DNA from: Gordionus sp. m RMFG-2023
Taxonomy: Eukaryota; Nematomorpha; Gordioida; Chordodea; Parachordodidae
Direction: 5' to 3'
Assembly: GCF_954871325.1 (NCBI RefSeq)
Contig: NC_088777.1
Span: forward strand, 248,001-312,000
DNA length: 64,000 bases
The first letter of the stretch is position 1; each line of letters begins with the position of its first letter. A program made the translations under genes and the position numbers. Below, in pieces: positions 1 to 14,127 of the stretch. Under the pieces are notes generated by a model that was not told where the DNA came from, did no database searches, and worked only from the letters and a program-made list of their open reading frames with translations.

Positions 1-397
1 TTAAAATAAAATACTTTCCGCTTTGCAAATAGTACCGGCTAAAATTTAAATATTTTATAGAATGTAATATAAATTAAAAGTCGCTTACTCATATAATAAG
101 GTGTGTTTTTCATACACATTATAATATTGTCATCTAAAGATTTTTTTAAATATTATAAATAATATTAAACATAGCGATAAATTATATTTTATTAAGATAT
201 AAAATTTTGAGTTCATTATGTAAGACTGTCGTATTAACATAAAAAGTAAATAATAATTAAAAAAATATGAGAAAAAAGTTGAAATCTATTATCGGAAAAA
301 GAAAGTATTTGGTGAATAAAAAAAATGAAGAAAAAGTTTTTCCTATCCTATGAATAGGTGTCTGCATAAAATATAATCTATTCTTTGGGTCATTTAC

Positions 398-1291
398 TTT
401 TACAGAGATGAGTTTGTCCAAGTCTTTGCAAACTAGGGTAGGAAGGAGCACCTAATAGGATGAGATAAGGTGATAACTAAAAAAAAGAGAGAGCCTCCAT
501 TAATGTTAGAAAGCACCCCACCCCCCAATGTATAATATTGTCTTAGCAAAAATATGAAAAATTAGATATTAACATTATGAACATTTTAAAGTCAAGAAAA
601 ATATAAAAATGTAAAATTTATATATTAAGAGCATTAAATATTATCCCAATTAGAGCCCACGATACAATTATATAGACTTAGAAATTTATCAAAACTTGTA
701 TCCATTTTAATCTTATCTATTAAATAAATATAAAGACATTTTTTGTGTCCCATCACGATGATTATACTTACCTTTTTTAATTTTTTTTAAGATTTTATCT
801 GCAAGTTTAAAAAGGGGAAGAATTAGATAGAAGTTTCAAAAAAACAAATAGGAATTTAAATTATTTTGCATTTCAAAGTATTTCTATATATTAAATAAAA
901 ATAATATATTTTTTTTTAAAAGAAGAAAAAAATAAAAACTTGGTAAAATTAGTGAAGAAATAAAAAATAAAAAGTAATGATTTTTTTCAAAATTTAGGTT
1001 TATAATAAATTTATTAAATTTTTAAAGAATATATACAAATAAAATATAAAAATATATTTCATTTGTCTTGTGATACCTTTATACATTGCATAATCATTTA
1101 TTACTAATAATAAAAAGTATATCCAATTAATAAATTTTATTTATAGATATCATATAAAATATTTTTTTCTTTAATAAAACTAAAAGTATTTTTATTTAAA
1201 AATATAAATAATCTCATATAAAACTTAAACAAGCATACAACGATATCAAAAATAAATTTAATAAACTACTTACTTAAATGGGATTCCATGG
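398..1291 (-). CDS. Partial micro-exon gene 0, candidate exons
   Basis: Four candidate exons lie in transcript order at 1274-1291 (MESHL), 1077-1103 (INDYAMYK), 772-798 (KILKKIKK) and 398-451. Each is flanked by AG and GT on the minus strand, is a multiple of three long, and stays open when entered in phase 1. The donors at 772 and 1274 are the strong form gtaagt. The 54-bp exon at 398-451 is open in two frames: phase 1 reads APSYPSLQRLGQTHLCK and phase 0 reads VLLPTLVCKDLDKLISVK, so its frame is unresolved. These peptides do not clearly align to the better copies, so this may be another subfamily or partly chance. No start or stop exon was found. Confidence 0.4.
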
Positions 1292-2158
1292 CTAATAAAA
1301 TCAATTTTTGGGTAAATGTTAAAATACAAAGGTATTTAATTTCTTTAGATTTAAGAAATAATAATTGGGTTTTGAGTTCTATCTAATATAAATTATCTAT
1401 ATATCACTTTATCTATTATTTTACGATTATCTAATAAAGTTACTATATTACTATCTGCATTATAATGAGCAACTATTGATATGATCCAGGGTCAAAATAT
1501 TTTTTTAGTAAAAAGTATACACTATCTACTAGGTACATGCTTATGTTTGTCTATTAAAATAGTTAATTTAAAAAGTAACAATAATTATAAATGACTTTGA
1601 TCTTTCTTTGTTAATAAGTCATAAATAATGACAAAATATTAAAACATAAAAATAATTTAATAAGGTTAAATTTACGAATAAATAAAATAATATAAAATTT
1701 ATAAAACATTGAATTGGGTCTTAATATGAAAACTAAATTGTTTTATATAGAGTTTATCAACGTTTTACGTTTATTTAAAAGGATTGATTTGTTATTGGTG
1801 AGTACTTTAAGATTTCGACCTAATAATTTTAATATTTTAATAATGATAATGAATTATATATAGAAATATAATTGAACGAAAAATATATAATTAATCTTGA
1901 TGCTCTCTGTTAAACCTAAACAATAGTTGTTAAATGTTGAAAGACCTATTCTTATAATTTAATACATAATTTAATAAATATTATTAACCACCACACTCCC
2001 CCTTCTCACCCCCCCTCCCCTCTCAAAGTTATAACAAATGAATTAAAAAACAAACATTTACCGATCATTAAATATAATTTAAATAGTAACAAAAAAAATA
2101 AGAATAATAAAAAGGAAACCCCTAAAAAAATTCTATAATATAATAATATTTGATAAAC

Positions 2159-5100
2159 CATTATGCTGTAAAAGGTATGGTTTGGTATCTAAAATATAGT
2201 TATTCATTTTATATTAAGATAATTGATCATGTTTTACAATATATTTTCTTACCATTAGAGGATATAATTCCAATATACCAGGATACTAAAATATCATTTA
2301 AATTTTAGGGATAATTTAAATTATTGCCTGATCCACGGAATATTTCGGTTTTCCCTAATATTAAGATTAAATATATTGTATATTGTTTGAGATTTCTATT
2401 GAAATTTTAAATTATATTGCACAAAAATAGGTCATAAGATTCTAATTAAATACAATTTTAAATTTTAAAATTATTACCCATGGATAATATTATGGTGCCA
2501 TTCAAACGATCTATATTTTACAAACACGTTTGATCAATTATAATTTAATATTATTCATGATTAAAATTCTGAAAGGCCAAATAATTAAAAAATGAGAATA
2601 TTATTCATTTTAATATAGTATATGTTCACTAAATTCATATTTTTGTAATAAAAATCTATGTACCTAATAGCGTTTGTCTTTTATCTTTCATATAATTAAG
2701 AAATATTAAAATTTAAGTCGCTATTTTGTAAGATAATAACCAATATCTTGGCAATTTTCATATTATTTAATATTCAATGCTTATGAAATAAAAATAAACT
2801 TGATTTAAATATGGTTCCTGTAATATCTCTTACTATATATAAAAAATATTAAAATGTTGTTAAACTGAATAATATGATGACAATACATTATAAGCTAGTT
2901 TATATTCCAACAAATTATTGTAGATTTAGAATATTAAATAGTCTATAAGACCACAAAATAATAAATGAGAGAATAATGAAAAATAAATGAATATCTGAAA
3001 AAAGAAAAAATATTTAGAAAGGAGGAACCCTTTAGTTTGTGAAAAGATTTTTATATTATTATCAGATATGCAATTTTAAATTGATGGTGGAAGAAGTCTA
3101 TCTGAAAAAAAGAGAAAGGCATATCTACTTTTTAAATAATATCCAATGAAAAATTAAATATTTTCTAAGGAAAATAAAGGATTTCAAAGGAAAATAACGC
3201 TGATAAGGCAATAATGATTGATATAGATTAAATAATGAGAATTTGCAGTTTGTATGTTTTTTTAATAATTAATGGATTATTGTTTAATCAATTAAAGGAA
3301 TAATATATGAAAATAATTTTATTGGAAATTGTGATATAACAAATATATATTTAATAGTTAAAAATTAAAATGGGAATTTATTATGGGAAGAACAAAATAA
3401 ATGACTTTACCTTGGAATATGGTAGAATATATGAGATAAAAAAATAGAATGAAAATAGAATGCAATGTAAGAGGAAGCAAATAATTGTATAAAATAATTC
3501 CCCGTAATGTAATACATCTAATAAATATATGAGTTATCGGTTTGTGTGTAAATCTTGATTAATAAATTTCACTTGTCTAAAGATGAATAACATTAAATTA
3601 AGAGGTAAATAATGGACATATGTATAACCCATCAGACTAAAACGGCTATACTATTAGAGGGTGTGTGGGAGCAGGTTAAGAATTGGGTAGGATAATTGGC
3701 AGGTTAAAAATAATTTTAAAACAATGAGCAGGGTATTAATTTGGTAAATTTAAATAATATTTTGTACGAAATTAGTAGAACGGCCCATATTTATGAAATT
3801 TTTAAAAATAAATAAAGAATCAAACCATTCTGTCAAAAAAAATTGAGAGGAGGGCGTTATTAACAAAATTTTTAGAATAATAAGTGGGCGAGCAGTGTAT
3901 TCTATAAAAAACAAAGGGGAGGTTTAAGAATGGTTTAAATTTTTGTGTACCTTTGGGGATATTCCGGTTAAAAACCCGTCTATTGTAACATTGCTTTCCA
4001 TATAAGTATTAAGGTTAAAGATTTTTTTTAAGGTTCATCAAATTGTAATGTAATTTCTTATGATTGAATAATATTTTAAAAAAAATTTAAATAATTTAAT
4101 CAGAGAGTGTTAAACAAAATTTTTCAATAAGATTACATATAATCTAAAGTTAGTTAAGAACTTTTTATTATTAACAATAAAATAATTAATAATTTGTATT
4201 TTAACATATATAATGTATTTTGAAAATTTAGTGTCATCTAAAATACTATATTTAACCTCTGGGTTTTATTTCTTGCTCTATATTATCATTTAGCTATAAA
4301 GGTAATCATTTAAAATTATAATACCTAAGTTAAGAGTAAGGTTCTGATTTAATCCTAATATTTCCAATTAAAATTATTATGTAAAAATTGTTATTTTCTA
4401 AATTTACTTATTCCAATCACTGAATTTGGAGCTAAAAATATTTATAAATATAGAGAATATTAAATAAAATTCTCATAAATTGTTAAAATAAATAACTTAC
4501 TTAGGATGTATTGGTCAGGATAATTCAAGTAATCTATGATATTATAAAAATTATTTCTATATTATTTAAATAATTACTTTGTATAACATTGGTAACATTT
4601 TCTATAATTATAAAAAACAAGCATAAATATTTTAAAGTTATCATTTATTCCTAAAATTTAAATTAAAAAAAATTAAAAAATGTATTGAATTTTAATTAAA
4701 ATTTCCAATGTAAATTTAATAGAAAAACCTGCTACGGTGGTAATAATGTCACCGACTATAAATCAATAAATATTCAATTTATTGCAATAATTTATAATTT
4801 TAATTTAATAAAAACCTTCCGTTTCACAAGTGTATAGTTCTAAAATAATAAAATAAATAATTATTATTTTTATATCTTGCAGTATAAATTGAATATAGCT
4901 TACTCTCATTATGCCTATGACTACAAATCATAAAATTTCCAACTAAATAGATAATTATTTTTTTTAAATTTTTTTTATACAAGTTATTTTTTAGATTATC
5001 AATATGTTTTTAAAATTATATTTTGTATAATGTGTTATTAGTTCCTTTTTTCTATTTAATAAAATAAATGTGATAAAATAAATAAAAATTAATTTACAAT

Positions 5101-5211
5101 AAATTATTATTCAAAAATTTAATTAATTTATGTATTTGGCTGTGAAAATACCAAAAAAAAAGAAGATTAATATAACTCTAAATTTTTTACATTCGCTTTT
5201 CCAGAATTGAA
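2159..5211 (-). CDS. Micro-exon gene 1, likely secreted-protein family, 5' end not found
   Basis: Ten exons were read, 5' to 3': 5191-5211 (QFWKSE), 4904-4942 (GNFMICSHRHNE), 4816-4839 (LYTCETE), 4729-4755 (GDIITTVA), 4578-4601 (NVTNVIQ), 4408-4431 (PNSVIGI), 4325-4354 (LNQNLTLNL), 4257-4277 (QEIKPR), 2328-2354 (KTEIFRGS) and 2159-2188 (TKPYLLQHN). The codons split by the first seven junctions read F, K, V, E, T, R and E, with no stop. All acceptors are AG, and all donors are GT except the GC at the end of 2328-2354. The exons match gene 6 one for one, including the two cysteines in MIC and TCE. No signal-peptide exon was found upstream. The 1.9-kb gap between 4257 and 2354 may hide more exons. 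Function unknown. Confidence 0.75.
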
Positions 5212-7764
5212 CTTTACCATAAAAATTTATAAAATTGAAAAAATAAGACATGGTATATTATATAAGGTGTTCTTAAAACAAATAAAAGAACAATTAATGA
5301 AAACAATTAATTCCGAGAATAGACGATGAAATGTCATAATTTACAACTATCGTAAAGAGATAACCCCTCAAAAAAGAATTAAAAATTTAATATTAGAATA
5401 TTTCAGCCCACGTAGAGGATATGATTTTGAATTATGATTAAAATTCTTATACTCAAATTTTCAATAATTTTTCTCAAAAGTAGTGTCGGAATTTTAGTAT
5501 ATTCAATGATTTCCCAATAAAAATTGTTATTTATTTATATAGCATCACTCAAGTATCTTGAAAGAACGAGTGCTTGAACTGTCTCGACAAATAAAAAGGA
5601 TGCCTCAATGATAAAAATTTTCAAAATATCTATTACTTATATCTAACAATTATTATTTATAAAGAATTAATTATATATTTAAAATAAATGAGAGTTCATC
5701 TTAATAATTTTTTTTAACTGACTTTAAAATTAATTTTACCTAACTGACTTTAAAATTAATTTTACCTTACATTGAATAAATAAATATAACATTTATTTCC
5801 TAGCTTTTTGAAGAAATAAATCTGATTTTAAACTAATAAGGAATTTTTGAAAAGTTTTTTTTCCTCAAAAAATGTTTTAATATATTTATATAAAAATATA
5901 ATAGGGGAGACATAAATATATTTTAATCAAGATAATTAATTTACCTTTCATTATCTGGATTCCTATAAATTTTTTAAAATTATTTTAAAAAAGTACAATA
6001 TACTCTTTTAATTGGTTCATGAAAAATTTACTTATTTTCTTAAAGGCAAAAAATGCATTGATATCATCTTACAGGCCTGTCTTCGCTTCAAGAATAATAT
6101 TCTATCTCACTTTGCCAAATAATGATATTAATCGAGATAAAAATACATAATAAATCCGGTGTATATAGTATATTGTATTCGTGATATTAAAATAATCACT
6201 CTACGACTTTACTATGACCAGGCATTGTATTTCAAATTGGAGTAAACATTAACATTACATTAATGCATTAACCACTATTTAGAAAAAATATTTTATTCAA
6301 TATAATTTTTTTTTTCCAAAAATTTGATTTAATAAAATTTTAATCAAGTTTATTTTACGGCTTTTACATTAAAATCAACAGATAATATGACTTTTAAAAG
6401 ACTGCTGGATAGATTGTTAAAATTTACAGTATTTTGTATGGACTTTATTTATCGGATGTTATTCTAGAGAAAACAGAATGAAATTTTGAATTATAAAATG
6501 CAAATAATCTTGATGATTATAATGATGATTTTGAAAAATACTCAAACATTTAATTAGTTCTTATCTGTCCTCATTAAATCTATTTCTTAAAATCTTTAAT
6601 ACGATAGAAGATCCAAGTTATATAGAAATCAATAAAAATTGGTAGGTCTAAAAGTCGAATTTTTGAAAATATTAAATACCATATAATAAGTTATAAATTC
6701 AATTATTTCTTATCTTCAATAAATCAATATCCATGTGTTAAAGAAAGTCTACCCTGATAAACCAAATACTCCACGAGGAAGCCTAATGTGGCACCTCAAA
6801 AAAAGACCTTCACACTATCAGAAAAAAAATTAAATTAACACTGCATCAAAGTGAACAGATTTCAATTAGCAGATTATTACAAATATTTTCACATATTAAA
6901 TGAATTAGTAAGGTTGCAAATATTTTAGATTTTTAGGAAGAGAATAGTTTAATTTAAGAATTGTACACGTTAGCGAAAATTGTTCTAGGTGTACCAGCAA
7001 CAGAAGTACATTATATATATTATACTAAACTTAATTAATTACGGTCAGCGTTGAACCATCATTCACATCATTAAAATTTATATTGTCGGACCTACGTGGA
7101 AATATTAATAACTATATTTTAGAAGATATTAAGATAGTAATCCTAAATAAAATTTTTAAATGTTATTTTTAAATTGTATTGTAGAATTATATTATATATT
7201 ATAATTATGATAATAAATTATTTTTATGGCTATACTAATTAAAATAAATTTTATAAAAATAATGATATTTCTATTATTTTAACTAATTTTAAAGTAATTA
7301 TTTTCTGGTATCCGAACCCTGAACCCGAACCCATTTTTTTTTAGAAAGAGGGTTCATATCCCTGATTATAATTCACTTAAAAATGTTATTGTCTTTAAAC
7401 TCATTTTATATTTATTTGGTAAATAAAATACATTGTTAATTTTTTTTATTACTACTAACCAAAACAAAACCTAATATAAGTTACGATAAATATGAATATA
7501 TATTTAACTAATTTAGTGAGCTGTTGTCTCTCTCTTATTAATTTTCTTATTTAGCTATAAATTTTTAGAAATAATAATGGAAAAATAATATTATTAAATA
7601 AAGTGAGCTATTTAATACGCTAAAAGTAAGCATGATAAGATTAACAAAACTATTTATAATTAACTTTATTATTTATTTTCTAATTTATATCAAAATTACA
7701 TATAAAAAAGAATAGAAGATATAAAATAAAAAATAATAAAAAATAGATTGTAATATTAAAATAC
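5212..7764. other. AT-rich stretch between genes 1 and 2, weak exon candidates
   Basis: Minus-strand AG...GT segments that are multiples of three and open in phase 1 occur at 5945-5962 (IQIMK), 6073-6105 (RILFLKRRQA, donor gtaaga) and 6967-6984 (QFSLT). None matches a known exon of the family, so they may be a diverged gene 1 5' end, another copy, or chance. GAACCC words near 7310-7360 look like transposon debris. Confidence 0.25.
5716..5767. repeat. 26-bp direct tandem duplication
   Basis: Two adjacent copies of AACTGACTTTAAAATTAA plus TTTTACCT, starting at 5716 and 5742. Confidence 0.9.
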
Positions 7765-10700
7765 CATTGTGTTGTATAAAGTATGGTAGATGATCTAAAT
7801 TATTTTTATTTATCCATAATTAGTCAATTATTTATGGGTATTTTTTTTACTGTTAGAGTATATTGTCAGATTAGAGACCACTATAATATTATTAAATTGA
7901 TTAAGCATCTTATTATAAATTATGATATACCTGGTCCATGAAATACCTTCTTTGTTCCTTAAATACCAATAATAATTATATTAATTTTGATAATCATATT
8001 TATATAGGCTCAGTGCTAATAGTTTTATCATAGCTAGATCTTGTTAACTTTACAACTCCCATTCTAAATAAAGAATCGAAGTGCCCCACTCAAGATTTTT
8101 GAAAAGAAAGTAAATTTTTTTACATTAATTACCAATAAAAACCATTAAATAAATTACGCATTCTCTTCATAGCGGCACGCTTACTAAAAAGCAAACCTTA
8201 AAAATAATTATTTATGAGGACCCTAGAAAAATGACAATTGAGATTTTCATATGACGATACAATTTTTGCTGCAATCACCTAATATGTTCTCTTATTTTAT
8301 TATCATGTGTTGTGCGTCTTAAATTCAATATTTATACATGGTTAGAATTATATTTAATGCTTTTTAAAAGCATTGTTTATTTTGGTCTAACTAAGACATC
8401 TTTTATAATAATTGGTGAAATATATTACTAAATGATTAAAATATTTAAAATATTGCAAAAGCACCAATAACCTATAGATGATATTAAAGAATTCTTGGAA
8501 AAATTTATTGAAATTTTATTTAAAATATTTTTTATTAATCTGACTATCACAAAGATTTAATTAACTTTCAAAAAAATACTCTACATCGTTTATTCGAGTT
8601 ACCAGGTCATAAATTTTAAATCTAAAAAGATTTTTATTTGCTGGAAGAAGGTCCATCCTGATGGGGTAAAAAGATTTTTCGGTTTTTTAGTTGTTATATA
8701 ATTACTCTTTTCATATTTTGCATTTTATAATAATATAGTAAAATTTGGTAATCGTCTGTGTTTTTTTTTAGGATTTTAGTTTGTATTTTATTTTTTTTCA
8801 GATTGACTACTTAATAGAAATTACTATATATTTGGTACAATATTGAATATATAGCATACAACTTATTTTTAAAGTAAAATAACTCTGTCCCCAGTCTAGA
8901 ATTTTGTAGAAATATTAGGGAATATAATGTTTTCTGTGAGAAATTGAAGGAAAAAGAGAACAATTTTTATTTTGCTATTTTCGGTTTTTGGTAAAAGACT
9001 TATGTTCAATAATATAAATTTTATATTTAATGAGCTATATTATAGAGCTATTTAATATAATTTAAATTATGTTTTTAGCTTAATTACTTCTTGAGAATTT
9101 AATATTAAATGAAGTGTATTTTCAAATGGAGTTGTAAGCCGACCTATAAAATAAAATTACACATTTTCATTAGTAGTATTTAATTATTGTATATACTACC
9201 AATATATAAATTTTAATATAAACCGAAGTCCTGTTGAGAATTGAGTTTTTTTGTTTGATTTAAGGAATACAAGATATATATCAATTATAATCTTGGCCAA
9301 GACATTAGAAATGTGCTTACTTTCAGCACATTCTAAGGCTAGAGCTGCCCTTTCCTTGCAATAATTTTGAATCGACCAAAGAACTGATACACTCCAAAAA
9401 GTTGTTCCTCACATCTTTTAGAAAAGAAAAATATTTACAGGAGGATAGAATCCAGTTTAGTATACCTGAATTACATCATCTCCCATGTTTTATGATTTAA
9501 AAAAGAATAGCAAGACAAAACATAGACAACTACTAGGCTCAATATTTAATATATAAATTGTAGGGATCGAATCGTTTTAGGTTCAGATTCGAATAAAAAT
9601 AACGGTTCAAAGTTCATGTTCGGTTTTTAAAAATAAAATAGAGGTTCGGTTCGAATTTCTTAAACGTTGTGATATCTGTAAAATTTAATGAGTTCCAGAG
9701 AGTGGAATGATGTTCAATGTAAATTCTATAATATTGCATTTTGATGTGTCATTTATAATACTATATATAAATAATTTATAATATATTGGATTAGATATAT
9801 TTTTAAGTATTATGAGTTTCCTAAGTCGAATTATTACTAAACAGCCCATAAAAACAAAAGATTAAATTTAAAAAAATAAAAAGACGAGAATACGAAAAAT
9901 AGTAATGCAACCTAATACTTAAAACAAATCAAAATAGGGTATCCTAGACTAAAAAGCAATTAAGTATCAAAATTAAGTTGACCCAGAATATTAAAATAGT
10001 AAAATGGCAAAATATACTAATGTTTATTAAAATTAAATTAGAATTTTTTACTAATAATAATTTTCACATCATTTTAAAGCCAAAATCATGTGATTCGAAC
10101 CGATTTTAACTGTTTAACGGTTCGCTTCAGATTTAGTCTAGAATTCTGATAAATTGTTTTATAAATTTAAATAAATATATATGATTTTTATTGTATTCAT
10201 TTAACAAATATATTTAGAATTAAGTTTATTTTTTAAAATTATGTAATAGAATTCCAAAAAAAAGCTAGATTTCGTTTTCGCTCCTGATTTAAACATAAGT
10301 GTGATAGAAGTAATCAATGTTTATTTTGTTGCTTTTTTGCGTTATTTCTAAAATATCTCATATCATAAATTTGTGATTTATATACTATTTATCTTATAAA
10401 ATTTAAATATAAACTTGACAACATCAGGTGTAATTACTATGATTCATTGGAATAAAGGAATATCATCCTTGTGGATTATTCAAGCCAAACCGGGTTTATT
10501 TCCTAAATATGTCTCTTATTTATTAAACAGAATATCTTAAAATTATTCAGAAATTTATTTACGAATCATCTTACAACTTTATTACGAATACATTAGGATA
10601 TTTTGTTCAAATTTGCTATTTAACTAAAAATCTTATCAAATGACCCAAATCATGCCTATATTTGAAAAAATTTAATAGGAAATATACCATGGAAAACCTT

Positions 10701-13664
10701 ATATGTTAGGCATACTCTTTCTTTACTTATTTAGAAATATTTGTATAATATATTTTTTTACAATATTCTGTTATATAATATAATAATTAATAAATAAACA
10801 TATAAATGCAATATTTTTTGATCAAATCATGATTACCTAAATATATTGTGAGGTTGCCATTTATATTTTCTATAATGTAACACATTTAATATATAATTTT
10901 AATAAAGTAAATATAGTATAAAATATATCATATTTAATGCTCGTGATATTAAATTTCTAATGACAGGAATTTATTTATACCTATAATTTAGAGTTTATTT
11001 TAAATTTTGATTTCAAATTATTTTTTAATGGAAAAATATATACCTAGGTTTAGCATTCCACTATCTATTTTAAGAAAAATTTAAAATTATATATAATTTT
11101 CTAATAATTAATAATTTAATTAATTTACTTTTCTTAAACAGATTTCTCTCTATAAATATAATATATTAAAAAATTTTAAACAATTTAATAAAATTCATGT
11201 GGGTCAAAAAGGATGTATAAAATTTTTTGCTGTTTAAATCATTTATTAAATTTCCAATATAAGACTTGGTTTATAAATAGCTATAAAGAAAATATAAGTG
11301 TGATATGATATATTTTACTGGCAATATGCGTAATACAATAAGTGTATTTATTGCCTGATTAATATTTGAGTTAATTCGTGTAATATAATGTTTAGTGTTT
11401 TTAGTAATTAGTTTTTATTTTGAATATTTTTTTATTGTTAAACTAATTATATTTTAAAAATATAGCATTGCCATGTAATTAATAAAAATTTGGGAATGAG
11501 TGTTAATATTTTATAAATCAAAAATAAAATAAATATTATTTATAATTCTTCCTTGCCAAATTTAGTATTATTGTTTTAAAACTTTATTAATATACAAATT
11601 TAGTTTAGATAATACATTTCGAAAAAATAATTAAAAAATGTAAATATATTAGATTTGATTAACTATAACTAGTTAATAAAATTCTTTCACATATCTTCAA
11701 TGTTAATAATAAATTATTTAGCTATTTTCTAATTCATTTAACTCTATTTAAAATTTAAAAATCCATTTTTGCAGGAAATATATTCCAAAATTCTTTATGG
11801 CTTCATAAATGTAATAACAAGTGTTTCTTAATTAAAGTGTATAATATGTTCTTTAAAAATTGGGAAAAGTGGGAATTTTTAATGTTGAATTTATCAAAGG
11901 GATTTATATTAAAGTATATTTTTGGAAAATTATTTCGCATTTTATATATGAAAAAATTTGATGCTTTTTTAAATATTTCTCTATAAATTCTTCGTTCCTA
12001 AAACCAGTATAAAATAAAAGAGGCAAAAAAATGACTCCATTTTTTATTTAGATAATATTAGATTGTTGATGGCTCATAATTTATTAATTTAGCAAACTCT
12101 ATTAAATGCAGGCGCCATATAAGTGATCTAAGAACTGTCTCTAATTATAATATAAATTAGATAACTTTATATTATAGAATCTTTATAAAAATATTAATTA
12201 AATTGTAATTATTAATGTATATTTCATATAATAAAATAAAAAAGATAGGATATTGTTAGAGATTTACTAAACAAAACACATTATTTAACGCTGAAAAATT
12301 TATAAAGTAAGTTGATATTTTTTCCTTCAATTATTATAAGGCAAATAGTTATTAGGACCAGTATATAATAATTAGCATTATATTATAACGAATAATTGGA
12401 CTAAATATGGAATTTTTTATGTTTCATCAAAAACTCTTTTTACCTATATGTTTTATTTCTTGTTCTATATTAATATTTGTGCTATAAAATCAACTTATCA
12501 AAATTTTATTACCTATGTTAATTATAAGAATTTCATTTCCCAAGCCTAAATTATTTAAATTATTGTATAAAATTATCTTTTCTAAATTTACTTATTCCCA
12601 TTTCGAAATGTTTAGCTTAAGAGATTTTCAAATATAATTAATATTTAGTTAAAATATATATTAGATAATAATATACATAAGATGTTATGGTCTCTATGAT
12701 ATAAATGATCTAAAAATATGAATATTTTTTTAATTAAAATTTCCTACGTAATTCTTACAATCTCTATTATTATTTTTTAACTGAACTATATCGGTTTATG
12801 AAAATGAAAATAAATATTATGGCATGATAATATTAAATATTTAATTAAATTAAATTTAAAAAAATATATATGATAATTTCATAACAAAAAATTTGATTTA
12901 CAACCTTTGGTAGTTTTAACAAAATCACCATCTAAATCTGTATATCATTATATCAATTGTATAACATAAAGTTTCACAAAAAATTATTTAATATAACTAC
13001 TTCTGTATTCACATTCGCTTTTATCTGAAATAATTATATAATTATTTTTTGGATAAAACAATTAATAAATTAATCGCGACTTACTTTTTGGGCAAATCAT
13101 GATACTTGAAACTAAATAGATGTATAGTTTAAAAACATTGATTGAAAACTTTTTATGGTATTTTTTATTTAAAAGGAATTATAAAATATTAATTTTGCAT
13201 TTAAAAAATATAAAGGAAAATAGGCTAAAAAAGTTTGAAATTTTTTTTTAATCAGCACCTGAAATCAGGTATATTGATCATAATTCAATATGACTAAAAC
13301 ATAAATTATAGACGCTTCACCTCTTTTCCATGCTGGTAGAGAGTAAATTGTTTCGTTTGAAATTTTAAATCCGGTTCCAAATCCAAATATTAGATCTTCT
13401 GACATTAAAACCGCTGTCGGTAAAACGTTCTTTAAGGCTTCCATAGTATTATCTATTTATTTTATATTAGAAAATATAAATATTTTTAAAATGTGATTGA
13501 TTTTGAACGTATTTTTTCTTCTAATTTTAATATTCATGATTTCTTTTTATTTTTTTTGTAATAAAATGTATTTCTTATTTGTGTTTTTTAATGTTATAAA
13601 ATTAAAAATATTTTTGAATTTATTGAGCTTATTCCATAAAATTAACTGTTTCTCAATAGAGATT
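7765..13664 (-). CDS. Micro-exon gene 2, with a 132-bp exon near its 5' end
   Basis: Exons 5' to 3': 13647-13664 (SLLRN), 13321-13452 (132 bp, starting NTMEALKNVLP and ending NETIYSLPAWKR), 13085-13111 (SSIMICPK), 13001-13024 (KSECEYR), 12905-12931 (GDFVKTTK), 12592-12615 (KHFEMGI), 12513-12545 (LGNEILIINI), 12444-12464 (QEIKHI), 10688-10714 (CLTYKVFH), 7931-7957 (TKKVFHGP) and 7765-7794 (HLPYFIQHN). All are phase 1 at both ends with AG and GT borders. The exon expected between 12.6 and 12.9 kb was not cleanly found: a remnant near 12741-12768 has no good donor. The long exon has a counterpart at 56753-56872. No start-codon exon was found above 13664. The introns reach several kb and hold repeat debris. 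It may be functional or a decaying copy. Confidence 0.65.
9300..10150. other. Repeat debris in a gene 2 intron
   Basis: Includes AATGTGCT...AGCACATT (8-bp stem, about 9310-9333) and several GGTTC/GAACC-rich words at 9565-9660 and 10090-10140. These suggest the two ends of a non-autonomous DNA transposon, but no convincing terminal repeat or target duplication could be fixed. Confidence 0.3.
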
Positions 13665-14127
13665 CTAGACTCAGTAGGGTAAATTTTTAAACGATCAATT
13701 TGCTTTTGGATAAGGATGAAAACCCGAACGAACTAACCCCTTTACCAAAGTTCAATAGACTAATAATTTACAAATAATCAATAAATTAAAATCAATTCAT
13801 ATTTTATAATAAAAATTAAAGATACCTATATTATAAATGGAATCATATATATTGTTGTTAAACCGAATTAAGTTAATTTTTTAAAACGGCCCGATTAAGA
13901 TTAATGTTATGCAGGTTTCTAGATTTTTAAATGGAGGTATAAAATATTCTGCTTTTTATCAGAAAATTTTCCATTATTTTTTTTTGGCTAAAATCTTCGG
14001 GTGGTTTTTAAAATAATTCCAAAATGAGCTGTTCAATCTAATCATAAACATATTTTAAACTTTCTTAACAAAAAATATGCCATTGCAAATTTTATATAAC
14101 CAAATATAAATTATATTATTGATATAC

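Noticed and set aside
12741-12768. Possible missing exon of gene 2 between 12592 and 12931
   Set aside because: An AG acceptor is present but no GT donor gives a phase-1 exon, so it was not counted.
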